Notes: generated by a model not told the origin, from the sequence alone. Numbered from the stretch's first letter, positions 5,443-12,295 are shown. The stretch: 15,114 nt of DNA from JALRBM01 sp964615445 (GCA_964615445.1 CAZTOK010000030.1:1-15114); one strand, 5' to 3'. Translations and numbers: made by a program.

Positions 5443-7089
5443 ATGGACTTTCAAGCAGAACTTTCAAAGATTTTTAAGGGTGATATTGATACCTCCGACG
5501 AGACGCGTGAGACGTATAGCCATGACGCGAGCTTATTTGAACTTGTTCCTCAGGTGGTGCTTTCTCCAAAAGATGCCGATGATATAAAATCGGTTGTCTC
5601 ATTTGTGACGAGGAATAAATCTGAACACCCCGAGCTGAGTATTACTCCACGTTCACGGGGAACGGATATGTCCGGGGCGGCTATTGGTGAATCAATTGTA
5701 CTCGACGTTAGTAAATATATGATTCAGCTCTATGAGGTGGATGCCGAGAAGGCTCACGTGCAGCCAGGAAAACTCTATCGTGAATTTGACGTAGAAACAC
5801 TCAAATATGGCAGTATTCTCCCAAGTTATCCAGCAAGTCGCGACCTCGCTTCAGTTGGTGGTATGGTTAACAATAACTCTGGTGGAGAAAAATCGCTCGA
5901 ATTTGGCAAAACCGATAATTTTGTGACGGAATTAAAAGTGGTGCTGAGTGATGGAAATGAGTATACAATGAAGCCGCTTAATCGTGATGAGCTCAATGCC
6001 AAGATGAGTCAAGACGATTTTGAGGGAAAGTTATATCAACAAACCTTCGAATTGCTCGATAGGCACTATGACGAAATCCAGGCAGCTGCACCACATGTCT
6101 CAAAGGACTCTACTGGCTACCACCTTTGGAATGTATGGAAACGCGACACTGGTATTTTTGATCTCACTAAGCTGTTTATTGGCGCTCAAGGGACGCTGGG
6201 TATAGTTACTGATATCAAGCTGCGCCTTGTTCCTCATCCGGCTCATTCGGGTACGCTCGTATGCTATATGCATACCATGGACGGCCTCGGTGATATTATT
6301 CCTGCAGTGTTAAAACACAAACCAGCTACGTTTGAGAGTTTCGATGATAATACTCTGTGGTTGAGCTTTAAATTCTTTTTCTTGTTTATTTCTAAACTTG
6401 GTTTATGGACCTGGATAATAACGGCGCTACAACTTCTACCCGACGGGTTGATGTTGGTAAAAGGTATTCCAAAACTTATTTTGCTCATTGAATTTACCGG
6501 TGCTACGCCTGAAGAAGTAAAGCAAAAGATTCATAACGCCAAGCTCGATTTAAGGCACTTTGGTTTCACTTATATGGAAGAGGATAATACCGAGGCGAAG
6601 TCGCAGAAGTTTTGGCTGATGCGTCGTGAAAGCTTTAACCTACTACGTAAAAAGATAAAAGACAAACATACAGCGCCATTTATCGATGATTTTGTTGTCC
6701 CGCCAGATCGTCTGACTGAATTTTTACCACAGTTACGCGACATTATTAAAAAGTATGGACTATTTGCTACTATTGCCGGGCATATGGGCGATGGCAATTT
6801 TCACGTGATTCCACTTATGAAAATTGAAGATCCAAAAGAGCGCGCTAAGTTTGAGCCGGCCATGAAAGATGTAAATACACTGGTTATTTCGTACGGTGGC
6901 TCTGTCTCGGGTGAACACGGCGATGGACTTATCCGTGGCCCTTGGCTTGAGCAAATGTATAGTCCTAACGTGCTTGGATATATGAAAGAGGTAAAGCAGC
7001 TTTATGATCCTCAAAACATCTTTAATCCACATAAGAAGACGGACGCCACTTGGGACTTTAGCTTTAGTCACATTCGTAAGCACTTCTAA
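5443..7089 (+). CDS. FAD-binding oxidoreductase, GlcD/D-lactate dehydrogenase-like
   Basis: 548 aa of the FAD-linked oxidase family (FAD_binding_4 plus FAD-oxidase C-terminal domain). The FAD-binding half (about 20-215) has the pyrophosphate loop PRSRGTDMSGAAIG (69-82), ASVGGMVNNNSGGEKS (about 135-150) and GAQGTLGIVTDIKLRLV. The C-terminal domain has GHMGDGNFH (446-454) and SGEHGDG (489-495), the signatures of GlcD-type 2-hydroxyacid dehydrogenases. Between them, about 305-350 is strikingly hydrophobic (FKFFFLFISKLGLW, TWIITALQLLPDG, PKLILLIEF), suggesting membrane contact. No Fe-S cysteine cluster is fused. The substrate cannot be named from sequence; D-lactate or another 2-hydroxyacid is plausible. 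Monocistronic, near-leaderless, with its own terminator. Confidence 0.92.
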   Translation: MDFQAELSKIFKGDIDTSDETRETYSHDASLFELVPQVVLSPKDADDIKSVVSFVTRNKSEHPELSITPRSRGTDMSGAAIGESIVLDVSKYMIQLYEVDAEKAHVQPGKLYREFDVETLKYGSILPSYPASRDLASVGGMVNNNSGGEKSLEFGKTDNFVTELKVVLSDGNEYTMKPLNRDELNAKMSQDDFEGKLYQQTFELLDRHYDEIQAAAPHVSKDSTGYHLWNVWKRDTGIFDLTKLFIGAQGTLGIVTDIKLRLVPHPAHSGTLVCYMHTMDGLGDIIPAVLKHKPATFESFDDNTLWLSFKFFFLFISKLGLWTWIITALQLLPDGLMLVKGIPKLILLIEFTGATPEEVKQKIHNAKLDLRHFGFTYMEEDNTEAKSQKFWLMRRESFNLLRKKIKDKHTAPFIDDFVVPPDRLTEFLPQLRDIIKKYGLFATIAGHMGDGNFHVIPLMKIEDPKERAKFEPAMKDVNTLVISYGGSVSGEHGDGLIRGPWLEQMYSPNVLGYMKEVKQLYDPQNIFNPHKKTDATWDFSFSHIRKHF

Positions 7090-7103
7090 ATAAATCATCG
7101 CTC

Positions 7104-7139
7104 AAGCTATTTTGAATTTTATAAAATAGTTTACTTTTT
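7104..7139 (+). terminator. AT-rich terminator of the FAD oxidoreductase gene
   Basis: AAGCTATTTT (7104-7113) pairs with 7123-7132 (one G-U) around a 9-base loop, followed by ACTTTTT. It is a weak but canonical stem plus T-run, 15 bases after the stop. Confidence 0.6.
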
Positions 7140-7143
7140 GCCA

Positions 7144-7186
7144 TATAGTAAATAATGGAGTAATCCAAACGAAAGAGGGTGCGACC
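7144..7186 (+). promoter_or_regulatory. Promoter -10 and leader of solitary gene D
   Basis: -10 TATAGT at 7144-7149; the -35 is weak. The predicted transcript start near 7156 coincides with a small hairpin TGGA-GTAA-TCCA (7156-7167). The Shine-Dalgarno lies in GAAAGAGGGTG (7171-7181), which is perfectly complementary over 11 bases to 7557-7567 in the 3' region. Confidence 0.5.
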
Positions 7187-7504
7187 ATGGCACTTGAGTT
7201 TGACGGGAGTGGCAACTATGAGCAGCCAACTCCACAAGTGACGCTTGATTTCCCTAAGGAGTTCGACGAGCATTCACTTGCGCAGTGGATGGCCGAGCAG
7301 ATGTCGGCGTGCCCAACTGAGCCAGATGAGCTGGGCAATGTGTGGAATCCTGAAGCATGGAGTACTGCTGTCTGGGTCAGTACTATGGAATGGGTGTTCC
7401 AACGAGGATATGGCTCTGCCTTCTTCGTAACCGTGCACCACGAAGCCGCGGGTATTTATCAGAGTGAACTGCGTCGCGCGAGCGCACGTTGGTGGCGACT
7501 TTAG
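7187..7504 (+). CDS. Unknown protein D, solitary gene
   Basis: 105 aa, not recognised. The start at 7187 (ATGGCACTTGAG) follows GAGGG at about six bases. It is Trp-rich (seven or more Trp: QWMAEQM, VWNPEAW, VWVSTMEWVFQ, RWWRL), acidic in the first two thirds and basic at the C-terminus (LRRASARWWRL). It has a probable amphipathic helix (FDEHSLAQWMAEQMSA) and a short beta-like stretch (SAFFVTVHHEAAG). There is no membrane segment. Codon choice is GC-rich compared with the flanking FAD oxidoreductase and dnaJ. It is monocistronic, with its own promoter, a 3' hairpin without a T-tract, and Shine-Dalgarno/3'-region complementarity like genes A-C, although the protein is not similar to them. Confidence 0.75.
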   Translation: MALEFDGSGNYEQPTPQVTLDFPKEFDEHSLAQWMAEQMSACPTEPDELGNVWNPEAWSTAVWVSTMEWVFQRGYGSAFFVTVHHEAAGIYQSELRRASARWWRL

Positions 7505-7528
7505 CTTTAGTGATGGGTGTCCGTGAGA

Positions 7529-7567
7529 TGAGGTGGCAGTGATTGTCACCTCACTCCACCCTCTTTC
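7529..7567 (+). terminator. 3' hairpin of gene D followed by anti-Shine-Dalgarno segment
   Basis: TGAGGTGGCA (7529-7538) pairs with TGTCACCTCA (7544-7553), with one G-U and a 5-base loop. No T-run follows directly. Three bases later, CACCCTCTTTC (7557-7567) is the exact reverse complement of the leader segment 7171-7181 holding this gene's Shine-Dalgarno. A transcript that runs past the hairpin could therefore close on its own start. Confidence 0.55.
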
Positions 7568-7587
7568 AATAAAATATGAACTAATAA

Positions 7588-7614
7588 CTAGCACTCTTGA
7601 ATATAGAGTGCTAG
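7588..7614. promoter_or_regulatory. CIRCE element (HrcA repressor operator) of dnaJ
   Basis: CTAGCACTC, nine bases, GAGTGCTAG: a perfect inverted repeat matching the CIRCE consensus TTAGCACTC-N9-GAGTGCTAA at all but the outermost position of each arm. HrcA binding to CIRCE represses chaperone operons in many bacteria and is relieved by heat shock. hrcA itself is not in the window. Confidence 0.96.
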
Positions 7615-7634
7615 TTTTGCTATCATAGAAGAAG
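7597..7634 (+). promoter_or_regulatory. dnaJ promoter embedded in CIRCE, near-leaderless
   Basis: -35 TTGAAT (7597-7602) lies in the nine-base spacer of the CIRCE element; 18 bases on is -10 TATCAT (7621-7626). The ATG at 7635 begins eight bases after the -10 box, so the transcript should have almost no leader. The AGAAGAAG before the ATG is only a poor Shine-Dalgarno. HrcA on CIRCE would directly cover the -35. Confidence 0.75.
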
Positions 7635-8732
7635 ATGAATAAACGCGATTATTACGAAGTTTTGGGAGTATCCAAAAGTGCGAGCGCCGATGAAATTAAA
7701 AAGGCGTTTCGTAAACTTGCCGTAAAATACCACCCAGATAAAGAAGGCGGAGACGAAACTAAGTTTAAAGAAGTAAACGAAGCCTACGAAGTGCTTAAAG
7801 ATCAGCAGAAGCGCCAACGCTATGATCAATTTGGTCATGCTGGTGTAGGTGGAAATGGCGGTGGCGCAACTGGTGGTAATCCATTTGAAGGGTTTGGTGG
7901 TCAGAATGTCCACTTTGACTTCGGGGATGGCGGCTTAGGCGATATCTTTGGCCAATTTTTTGGCGGTGGTGCAAGTACGCAGCGTGGACCAAAGCGCGGT
8001 CGTGACGTTGAAACGAGCGTGACGCTAACGTTTGAACAAGCAGTATTCGGCGTTGAAGAAGAAATTGATCTTGATATGGATGATGAATGTTCACATTGTC
8101 ATGGGACTACTGTTGAGCCGGGTTATAGTATGAAAACATGTCCTACTTGTAAGGGTGCTGGTCAGCAAACTCGTGTGATGAATACTATTTTTGGCCAAAT
8201 TCAGCAGGCTGTTACTTGTGAAACATGTGGGGGGACTGGTAAGGTACCAGAAAAAGTCTGTACGGTATGCAAGGGCCGCGGCACCGAGCGCCGCAAGCAA
8301 ACTATTACCCTGAAGATTCCTGCTGGTATTGATGATGGCGCAACGATTCGCTTAAAAGAACGCGGTGAAGCGATCGGTGGTGGAGCGCGTGGTGATTTGT
8401 ACGTGCATATTCGCGTAAAGGCTCACAAGAAATTTACTCGTGAGGGAGACCTCATTTTAAGCGAAGAACATGTCAGTATGGTAGATGCTGCACTTGGTAC
8501 GGAAATTGATGTTGAAACAGTCGACGGTGTGGTGCGTATGAAAGTGCCGGCTGGTACACAGAGCGGTAGTGACTTTAAGTTGTCAAATCATGGTGTGCCG
8601 CATCTTCGTAATAGTTCACGTGGTGCGCATATTGTAAGTGTGATTGTTGATACTCCAACGAAACTTTCCAAAAAGCAAAAGTCGCTACTTGAAGAGTTCA
8701 AGAGTAATAAAAAGACAGGCTTCTTTAGCTAG
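7635..8732 (+). CDS. dnaJ: Co-chaperone DnaJ (Hsp40)
   Basis: 365 aa, a full type I DnaJ. The J domain (1-70) has the catalytic H33-P34-D35 that stimulates the DnaK ATPase. A Gly/Phe-rich linker follows (about 75-125, GGNGGGATGGNPFEGFGG). The zinc-finger domain carries four CxxC pairs: C152/C155, C169/C172, C195/C198 and C209/C212, with the first repeat CSHCHGTT departing from CxxCxGxG. C-terminal substrate-binding domains follow (LKIPAGIDDGATIRLKERGE, KVPAGTQSGSDFKLSNHGVP). It works in the cytoplasm with DnaK, whose 3' end is at the start of this window. It is controlled by the CIRCE operator and followed three bases later by a GNAT gene in the same transcript. Confidence 0.98.
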   Translation: MNKRDYYEVLGVSKSASADEIKKAFRKLAVKYHPDKEGGDETKFKEVNEAYEVLKDQQKRQRYDQFGHAGVGGNGGGATGGNPFEGFGGQNVHFDFGDGGLGDIFGQFFGGGASTQRGPKRGRDVETSVTLTFEQAVFGVEEEIDLDMDDECSHCHGTTVEPGYSMKTCPTCKGAGQQTRVMNTIFGQIQQAVTCETCGGTGKVPEKVCTVCKGRGTERRKQTITLKIPAGIDDGATIRLKERGEAIGGGARGDLYVHIRVKAHKKFTREGDLILSEEHVSMVDAALGTEIDVETVDGVVRMKVPAGTQSGSDFKLSNHGVPHLRNSSRGAHIVSVIVDTPTKLSKKQKSLLEEFKSNKKTGFFS

Positions 8733-8735
8733 TAT

Positions 8736-9251
8736 ATGAAGTTGCAACTGCTGATCCGCTTCGCTATGAAAAAGGATTTGCAGGCCATGTATACCATTTC
8801 GCAGCGCACTCACCAGCAGTCGTATGTGACACTTATCCCCATAAAAAAATGGCCAGCATTTGAGCGACAATATGCAGACACGGCCAAGAATAAGCAACGC
8901 TACATTGCTATAATGTCTTCTCGTCTAGAGAACCCATCGTATCTTATATGGGTGGCTGAGCTTGATGGAAGAGTAGTGGGGTATACGCTTGAACGTAAAG
9001 TTAATAAAAAGATGGTTCAGAAAAAAGGGCTTTTTGTTGACCCTGACTACCATGGTCAAGGTATTGGAGAGGCGCTTTTTAGAGCTTCTATTACTTCACT
9101 TCCAAAAGGTACTCAGGTGACTTTGGCGGTGATAGAAAGTAATACTCGTGCAAAGCATCTCTACCAAAAATTTGGATTCTCTCATGCCGGTTATGACTTA
9201 AAGGGTTTTTATGGGGCAAGGCTCGAATTATTGAACTGTAAGATGAATTGA
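8736..9251 (+). CDS. GNAT family N-acetyltransferase
   Basis: 171 aa. Acetyl-CoA-binding motif A is clear: VDPDYHGQGIGEALF (about 101-115), preceded by the beta strand ELDGRVVGYTLER and followed by motif B (VIESNTRAKHLYQKFGF, about 128-144), as in RimI-like GNATs. Substrate unknown; amine or protein N-acetylation is the family reaction. The start at 8736 lies three bases after the dnaJ stop without a Shine-Dalgarno, so translation is probably coupled to dnaJ; the ATG at 8766 is an alternative and would remove ten residues. Sharing the CIRCE-controlled transcript would make this acetyltransferase heat-inducible, which is inferred from position only. Confidence 0.9.
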   Translation: MKLQLLIRFAMKKDLQAMYTISQRTHQQSYVTLIPIKKWPAFERQYADTAKNKQRYIAIMSSRLENPSYLIWVAELDGRVVGYTLERKVNKKMVQKKGLFVDPDYHGQGIGEALFRASITSLPKGTQVTLAVIESNTRAKHLYQKFGFSHAGYDLKGFYGARLELLNCKMN

Positions 9252-9275
9252 TTTTAGTGGAAGTACATTTTGTAG

Positions 9276-9382
9276 TATAATTAGATCTGTTAATAGGTGG
9301 CATGGCTTAAGTATGAACGGCACGTATTGTTCACGAAACAGCACCTTATTAAAAACCTAAATACTTAGTAAGGAGCTTACCC
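9276..9382 (+). promoter_or_regulatory. Promoter and structured leader of the ATP-grasp gene
   Basis: -10 TATAAT at 9276-9281 with a weak -35. The leader of about 95 bases has several self-complementary parts: TAAGTAT (9308-9314) with ATACTTA (9361-9367); TGAAC with GTTCA across a 10-base gap (about 9315-9334); AATAGGTG near 9292 with CACCTTATT near 9343 (one bulge); and GTAAG-GAG-CTTAC (9368-9380), which encloses the Shine-Dalgarno AAGGAG. I do not match it to a known riboswitch. Confidence 0.5.
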
Positions 9383-10363
9383 ATGTCAATTAAGACTGAT
9401 TTGTTTGCGTCGTATAAGCTTCTTGGCCAGGCGCTAGAAGCAAGAGGCTACCGTAAAGAGTTTAACAAGGATCGCCCAGCTACGATTACATTTACGAGCC
9501 CTAAGGGTGTTTCCTGGAAAACACATGCTGCTCATATTGCCTATCCATTTAATACTGAAGCGATTAGGGACATTTCAATACATAAAGAAAAGGCGTATGC
9601 ATTTGCAGATGCGCACGGCTTTTCCGTTCCGTTTACTCATGTAATAGAAGACGGTATTGCGGAAGATGAAGCCAATGCATTTTTTGCTCAGTATAAAAAA
9701 CTTATTGTAAAGCCGGCAGACTCATCGTTGTCTAATGGATTAACGCTTAATATTACTAACTACACAACCCTGCTACAGGCCATAAAGAAGGCACACGAAT
9801 ATTCCAGCAAGGTTCTCTTGCAGCAACAAGTGGAAGGCGAAGAGATTAGATTTACAGTAATTAACGGCAATGTTGAGGTGGCACTGCTGCGACGGACGGC
9901 GCGAATTATTGGTGATGGGGTACATACAGTATCGGAGCTTATTGCAAAAGAAAACGACGAGCGCAGCAAGCTTACTCTGCCCTACATTACATACCCGTTG
10001 CTTACAAGTGAGCTAATAGATGAGTCATTCTTTCATGATAATTCTATTCCGAAAAAGGATGAAGCAATTGAGTTGAACCGTTCGACTATGATTAAAAAAG
10101 GATGTTCTGTTTATAATATTCTTGCATCGGTGCACCCTAGTTATATTAAAAAGATAGAAACGTTGGTTGCTGATTTGCACGCTGGCTTTATGGTTGTAGA
10201 TGTTTTTTGTCAGGATTATAAAAAACCGCTAAACCAAAACTATTGGCTTATTGAATTTAATACCGCTCCGGCTTTAAAATTATATTACAGTTGTCGTGAT
10301 GGTAATCAATATGACATCGTGTCACGGCTAGCTGTCATGATCGACAGGTCTCTACAGGGGTAG
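9383..10363 (+). CDS. ATP-grasp ligase, cyanophycin-synthetase/GshAB-like
   Basis: 326 aa with an ATP-grasp fold. After an N-terminal domain (1-65), KEKAYAFADAHGFSVPFTHV begins the ATP-grasp core. K110-PADSSLSNGLTLNI is the phosphate-loop lysine region. EGEEIRFTVINGNVEVALLRR and TARIIGDGVHTVSELI (about 152-188) match the GDYRVLV and PAxVxGDGxHTIxELI blocks of cyanophycin synthetases. E291 and N293 in IEFNTAPAL are the expected Mg-binding pair. The C-terminal Mur-ligase half of true cyanophycin synthetase is absent. The expected reaction is ATP-dependent carboxylate-amine ligation with an amino acid or peptide; substrate unknown. Its AAGGAG lies within a small hairpin. It precedes the rimB-like and rimK genes. 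Confidence 0.85.
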   Translation: MSIKTDLFASYKLLGQALEARGYRKEFNKDRPATITFTSPKGVSWKTHAAHIAYPFNTEAIRDISIHKEKAYAFADAHGFSVPFTHVIEDGIAEDEANAFFAQYKKLIVKPADSSLSNGLTLNITNYTTLLQAIKKAHEYSSKVLLQQQVEGEEIRFTVINGNVEVALLRRTARIIGDGVHTVSELIAKENDERSKLTLPYITYPLLTSELIDESFFHDNSIPKKDEAIELNRSTMIKKGCSVYNILASVHPSYIKKIETLVADLHAGFMVVDVFCQDYKKPLNQNYWLIEFNTAPALKLYYSCRDGNQYDIVSRLAVMIDRSLQG

Positions 10364-10368
10364 AACTA

Positions 10369-10405
10369 TTGACTAAATACATAGAATATTCTAGAATGAG
10401 CTTAT
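10369..10405 (+). promoter_or_regulatory. Near-leaderless promoter of the rimB-like/rimK operon
   Basis: -35 TTGACT (10369-10374), 17 bases, -10 TAGAAT (10392-10397), both close to consensus. The ATG at 10406 begins eight bases after the -10 box, so the transcript is predicted to start at or within two bases of the start codon. No Shine-Dalgarno. Confidence 0.75.
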
Positions 10406-10849
10406 ATGTCTTTGAATAACCCTACTATTTTTGGCTGTGTTGAATATGTTTCGCTGCCACAGTTTGGTATTACTCATACACTCGCTAAAATTGATACGGG
10501 CGCTTACTCTGGTGCTTTGCACTGTTCGCATATAGAAGAATATATAAGACCTGATGGTAAGCCGGGGCTTCGTTTTACGCCATTTGGTAATCGGGCATAT
10601 ACTACAGAAGTTGAAGACTTCGAAGTAACGAGAGTGCGTAGTTCGACGGGTCATAGGGTAAAAAGATACCTGATATGTACTTCGATTGAAATTAAGGGTA
10701 AAGAATACAAAATAACCATCGGCCTTTCAAACCGACAAAAAATGCAACGAGATGTCCTTATTGGAAGACGTTTCCTGCGCGAAAACGATATTCTCGTTGA
10801 CACACGAATTAACCAAGAATTAGACCCAGACGGTGGAGAAAAATTATGA
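10406..10849 (+). CDS. Retropepsin-like aspartic protease, RimB/PF05618 type
   Basis: 147 aa. AKIDTGAYSGALHC carries the aspartyl-protease signature D30-T31-G32-A33. Later come TSIEIKGKEYKITIGLSNRQKMQRDVLIGRRFL and NDILVDT, typical of the family often labelled putative ATP-dependent zinc protease (PF05618). In Pseudomonas the related RimB acts together with RimK on ribosomal protein S6 glutamylation. Here it directly precedes rimK with a 4-base ATGA overlap, so the two are coupled. Retropepsin-like proteins work as dimers with one DTGA loop per subunit, and the small size fits. Likely role: trimming or removing the tail added by the ligase(s) next to it. Confidence 0.88.
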   Translation: MSLNNPTIFGCVEYVSLPQFGITHTLAKIDTGAYSGALHCSHIEEYIRPDGKPGLRFTPFGNRAYTTEVEDFEVTRVRSSTGHRVKRYLICTSIEIKGKEYKITIGLSNRQKMQRDVLIGRRFLRENDILVDTRINQELDPDGGEKL

Positions 10850-11757
10850 AAATTGCAATTCTTTCAAATGGACCAGGTAACTACTCAACTAAACGCTTAA
10901 AGCAGGTTGCCGAGGAGCGTGGCCATGAGGTAAGAGTGGTGAAATATCGTGACTGCTATGCCTCAATTGAGCAAAATAACCCAGTTGTGAGCTATAAAGG
11001 TGAACATCTTGGCCAATTTGATGCAATTATTCCTCGTATCGCCTCTAATATGACACGATATGGTACGGCTATTGTTCGCCAAATGGAGATGCAAGGTGTG
11101 TATAGTGTATCCAGTTCAATTGCGATCAATCGTTCGCGTGATAAGCTTCGTAGCATGCAGCTTCTCGCAAAAGCCGGTGTAGGCATTCCGAAAACGGTTT
11201 TTTCGCGTAATACGGCCGACATTGAGGACTTGCTTGAACAACTTGGTGGTATGCCGGTGATTATCAAGCTAGCCAGTGGTACGCACGGTAATGGTGTTGT
11301 TCTTGCTGAAACGAAGAAGGCGGCCAAGTCGGTACTGCAGGCGTTTTATTTGACCAATGACGACGGAACGAACATTCTTTTGCAAGAATTTGTCAAAGAA
11401 TCTGCCGGGACAGATATTCGCGCTTTCGTTGTTGGCGGACGTGTAGTTGCAAGTATGCAGCGCCAAAGTCTTGATGATGACTTTCGCTCCAATCTCCATA
11501 AGGGTGGTGAAGGCACGGTTATTAAACTGACCGAAGAAGAGCGAAAAATGGCCATTAAAGCGGCACGTGCTATGGGGCTTAACGTTGCTGGCGTTGACCT
11601 TATGCGTAGTAGTAGAGGTCCGTTGATTCTTGAAGTAAATGCAAGTCCAGGTTTTGGTATTGAAAAAGTGACTGGCCGTGATGTGGCAACGCCTATCATT
11701 GAATATGTTGAATTAAACGCGAAGCGCCGCAATAAAAAAGACAAAGTTGGCGCATAG
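10846..11757 (+). CDS. rimK: RimK, ATP-grasp alpha-L-glutamate ligase
   Basis: 303 aa, close to the 300 aa of E. coli RimK and alignable along the whole length: MKIAILSNGPGNYSTKRL, YKGEHLGQFDAIIPRIA, RDKLRSMQLLAKAG, KLASGTHGNGVVLAET, DIRAFVVGGRVVASMQR, DFRSNLHKGG, AIKAARAM and GLNVAGVDLMRS. E263-V-N265-A-S-P-G holds the Mg-binding Glu and Asn. RimK adds glutamate residues to the C-terminus of ribosomal protein S6 in E. coli and can make poly-alpha-glutamate; the target here is not visible. Start ATG within ATGA of the previous gene, with GGTGGAG seven bases upstream. It is the last gene of a coupled pair; a C-terminal basic tail (KRRNKKDK) extends past the E. coli end. Confidence 0.96.
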   Translation: MKIAILSNGPGNYSTKRLKQVAEERGHEVRVVKYRDCYASIEQNNPVVSYKGEHLGQFDAIIPRIASNMTRYGTAIVRQMEMQGVYSVSSSIAINRSRDKLRSMQLLAKAGVGIPKTVFSRNTADIEDLLEQLGGMPVIIKLASGTHGNGVVLAETKKAAKSVLQAFYLTNDDGTNILLQEFVKESAGTDIRAFVVGGRVVASMQRQSLDDDFRSNLHKGGEGTVIKLTEEERKMAIKAARAMGLNVAGVDLMRSSRGPLILEVNASPGFGIEKVTGRDVATPIIEYVELNAKRRNKKDKVGA

Positions 11758-11777
11758 CTAGCGTATCTTGCTTCAAC

Positions 11778-11812
11778 TGGTATAATAATGCTTATGATAC
11801 GAGGCATGAGCT
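11778..11812 (+). promoter_or_regulatory. Promoter and SD-loop leader of the DUF192 gene
   Basis: Extended -10 TG-G-TATAAT (11778-11786); no good -35. In the leader, GCTTATG (11790-11796) pairs with CATGAGC (11805-11811), one G-U, leaving an 8-base loop that exposes the Shine-Dalgarno GAGG (11801-11804) just before the GTG start. Confidence 0.55.
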
Positions 11813-12295
11813 GTGAATTGGCGTAAACTGACCACATGGTTGGTAGTACTGCTCGTACTTGTTGGTATTGGCGGTGCAGCGTATTACGCATTATTACCTC
11901 AGCTGCAACCTCACGTTACCGTGCATCTTGGCGATGGTGTCTTCGCAGCAAAAGTGGCGAATACTGAAGTGGCACGAGAAAAAGGGCTTGGCGGTACGTT
12001 GAATTTGCGGAACGACCAAGCGATGCTGTTTGTATTTGATAACGACAGTAAGTGGCCTATCTGGATGAAAGATATGAATTATCCGATTGATATCGTGTGG
12101 CTCGATAGTAACAAGAAAGTGGTGTACATCGTAAAGAACGCGCCGCCAGAAAGCTATCCGTACGAACAATTTACACCGAAGGAAAATGCACGATACGTGG
12201 TTGAACTGTCAGCCGGAACGGTGTCGCAAAAATCGATAGATATTGGTATCACAGCAGCGTTTGACGAAAACAATGTCGAAGGGTGGCATTTATGA
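11813..12295 (+). CDS. DUF192 family protein, membrane-anchored
   Basis: 160 aa from a GTG start (GAGG eight bases upstream). A hydrophobic helix at about residues 7-28 (TTWLVVLLVLVGIGGAAYYALL) is an uncleaved anchor or signal peptide. The rest is a DUF192 domain: ANTEVAREKGLGGTLNLRNDQAMLFVFDND, the hallmark WPIWMKDMNYPIDIVWLD, VVYIVKNAPPESYPYEQFTP and ARYVVELSAGTV. DUF192 proteins are small, usually exported beta-barrel-like proteins of unknown biochemical function. It overlaps the next gene by 4 bases, so the pair is an operon with a shared envelope role. Confidence 0.92.
   Translation: MNWRKLTTWLVVLLVLVGIGGAAYYALLPQLQPHVTVHLGDGVFAAKVANTEVAREKGLGGTLNLRNDQAMLFVFDNDSKWPIWMKDMNYPIDIVWLDSNKKVVYIVKNAPPESYPYEQFTPKENARYVVELSAGTVSQKSIDIGITAAFDENNVEGWHL

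Noticed and set aside
9314..9334. TGAAC and GTTCA near 9320 as a further copy of the GTTCAC-N3-GTGAAC element
   Set aside because: The arms are in the opposite order with a 10-base gap, and position relative to the promoter differs; listed only as part of the ATP-grasp leader.
12283..12291. GTG at 12283 as the start of the membrane protein
   Set aside because: ATG at 12292 overlaps the previous stop as ATGA, the usual coupling arrangement, and begins right at the hydrophobic helix.
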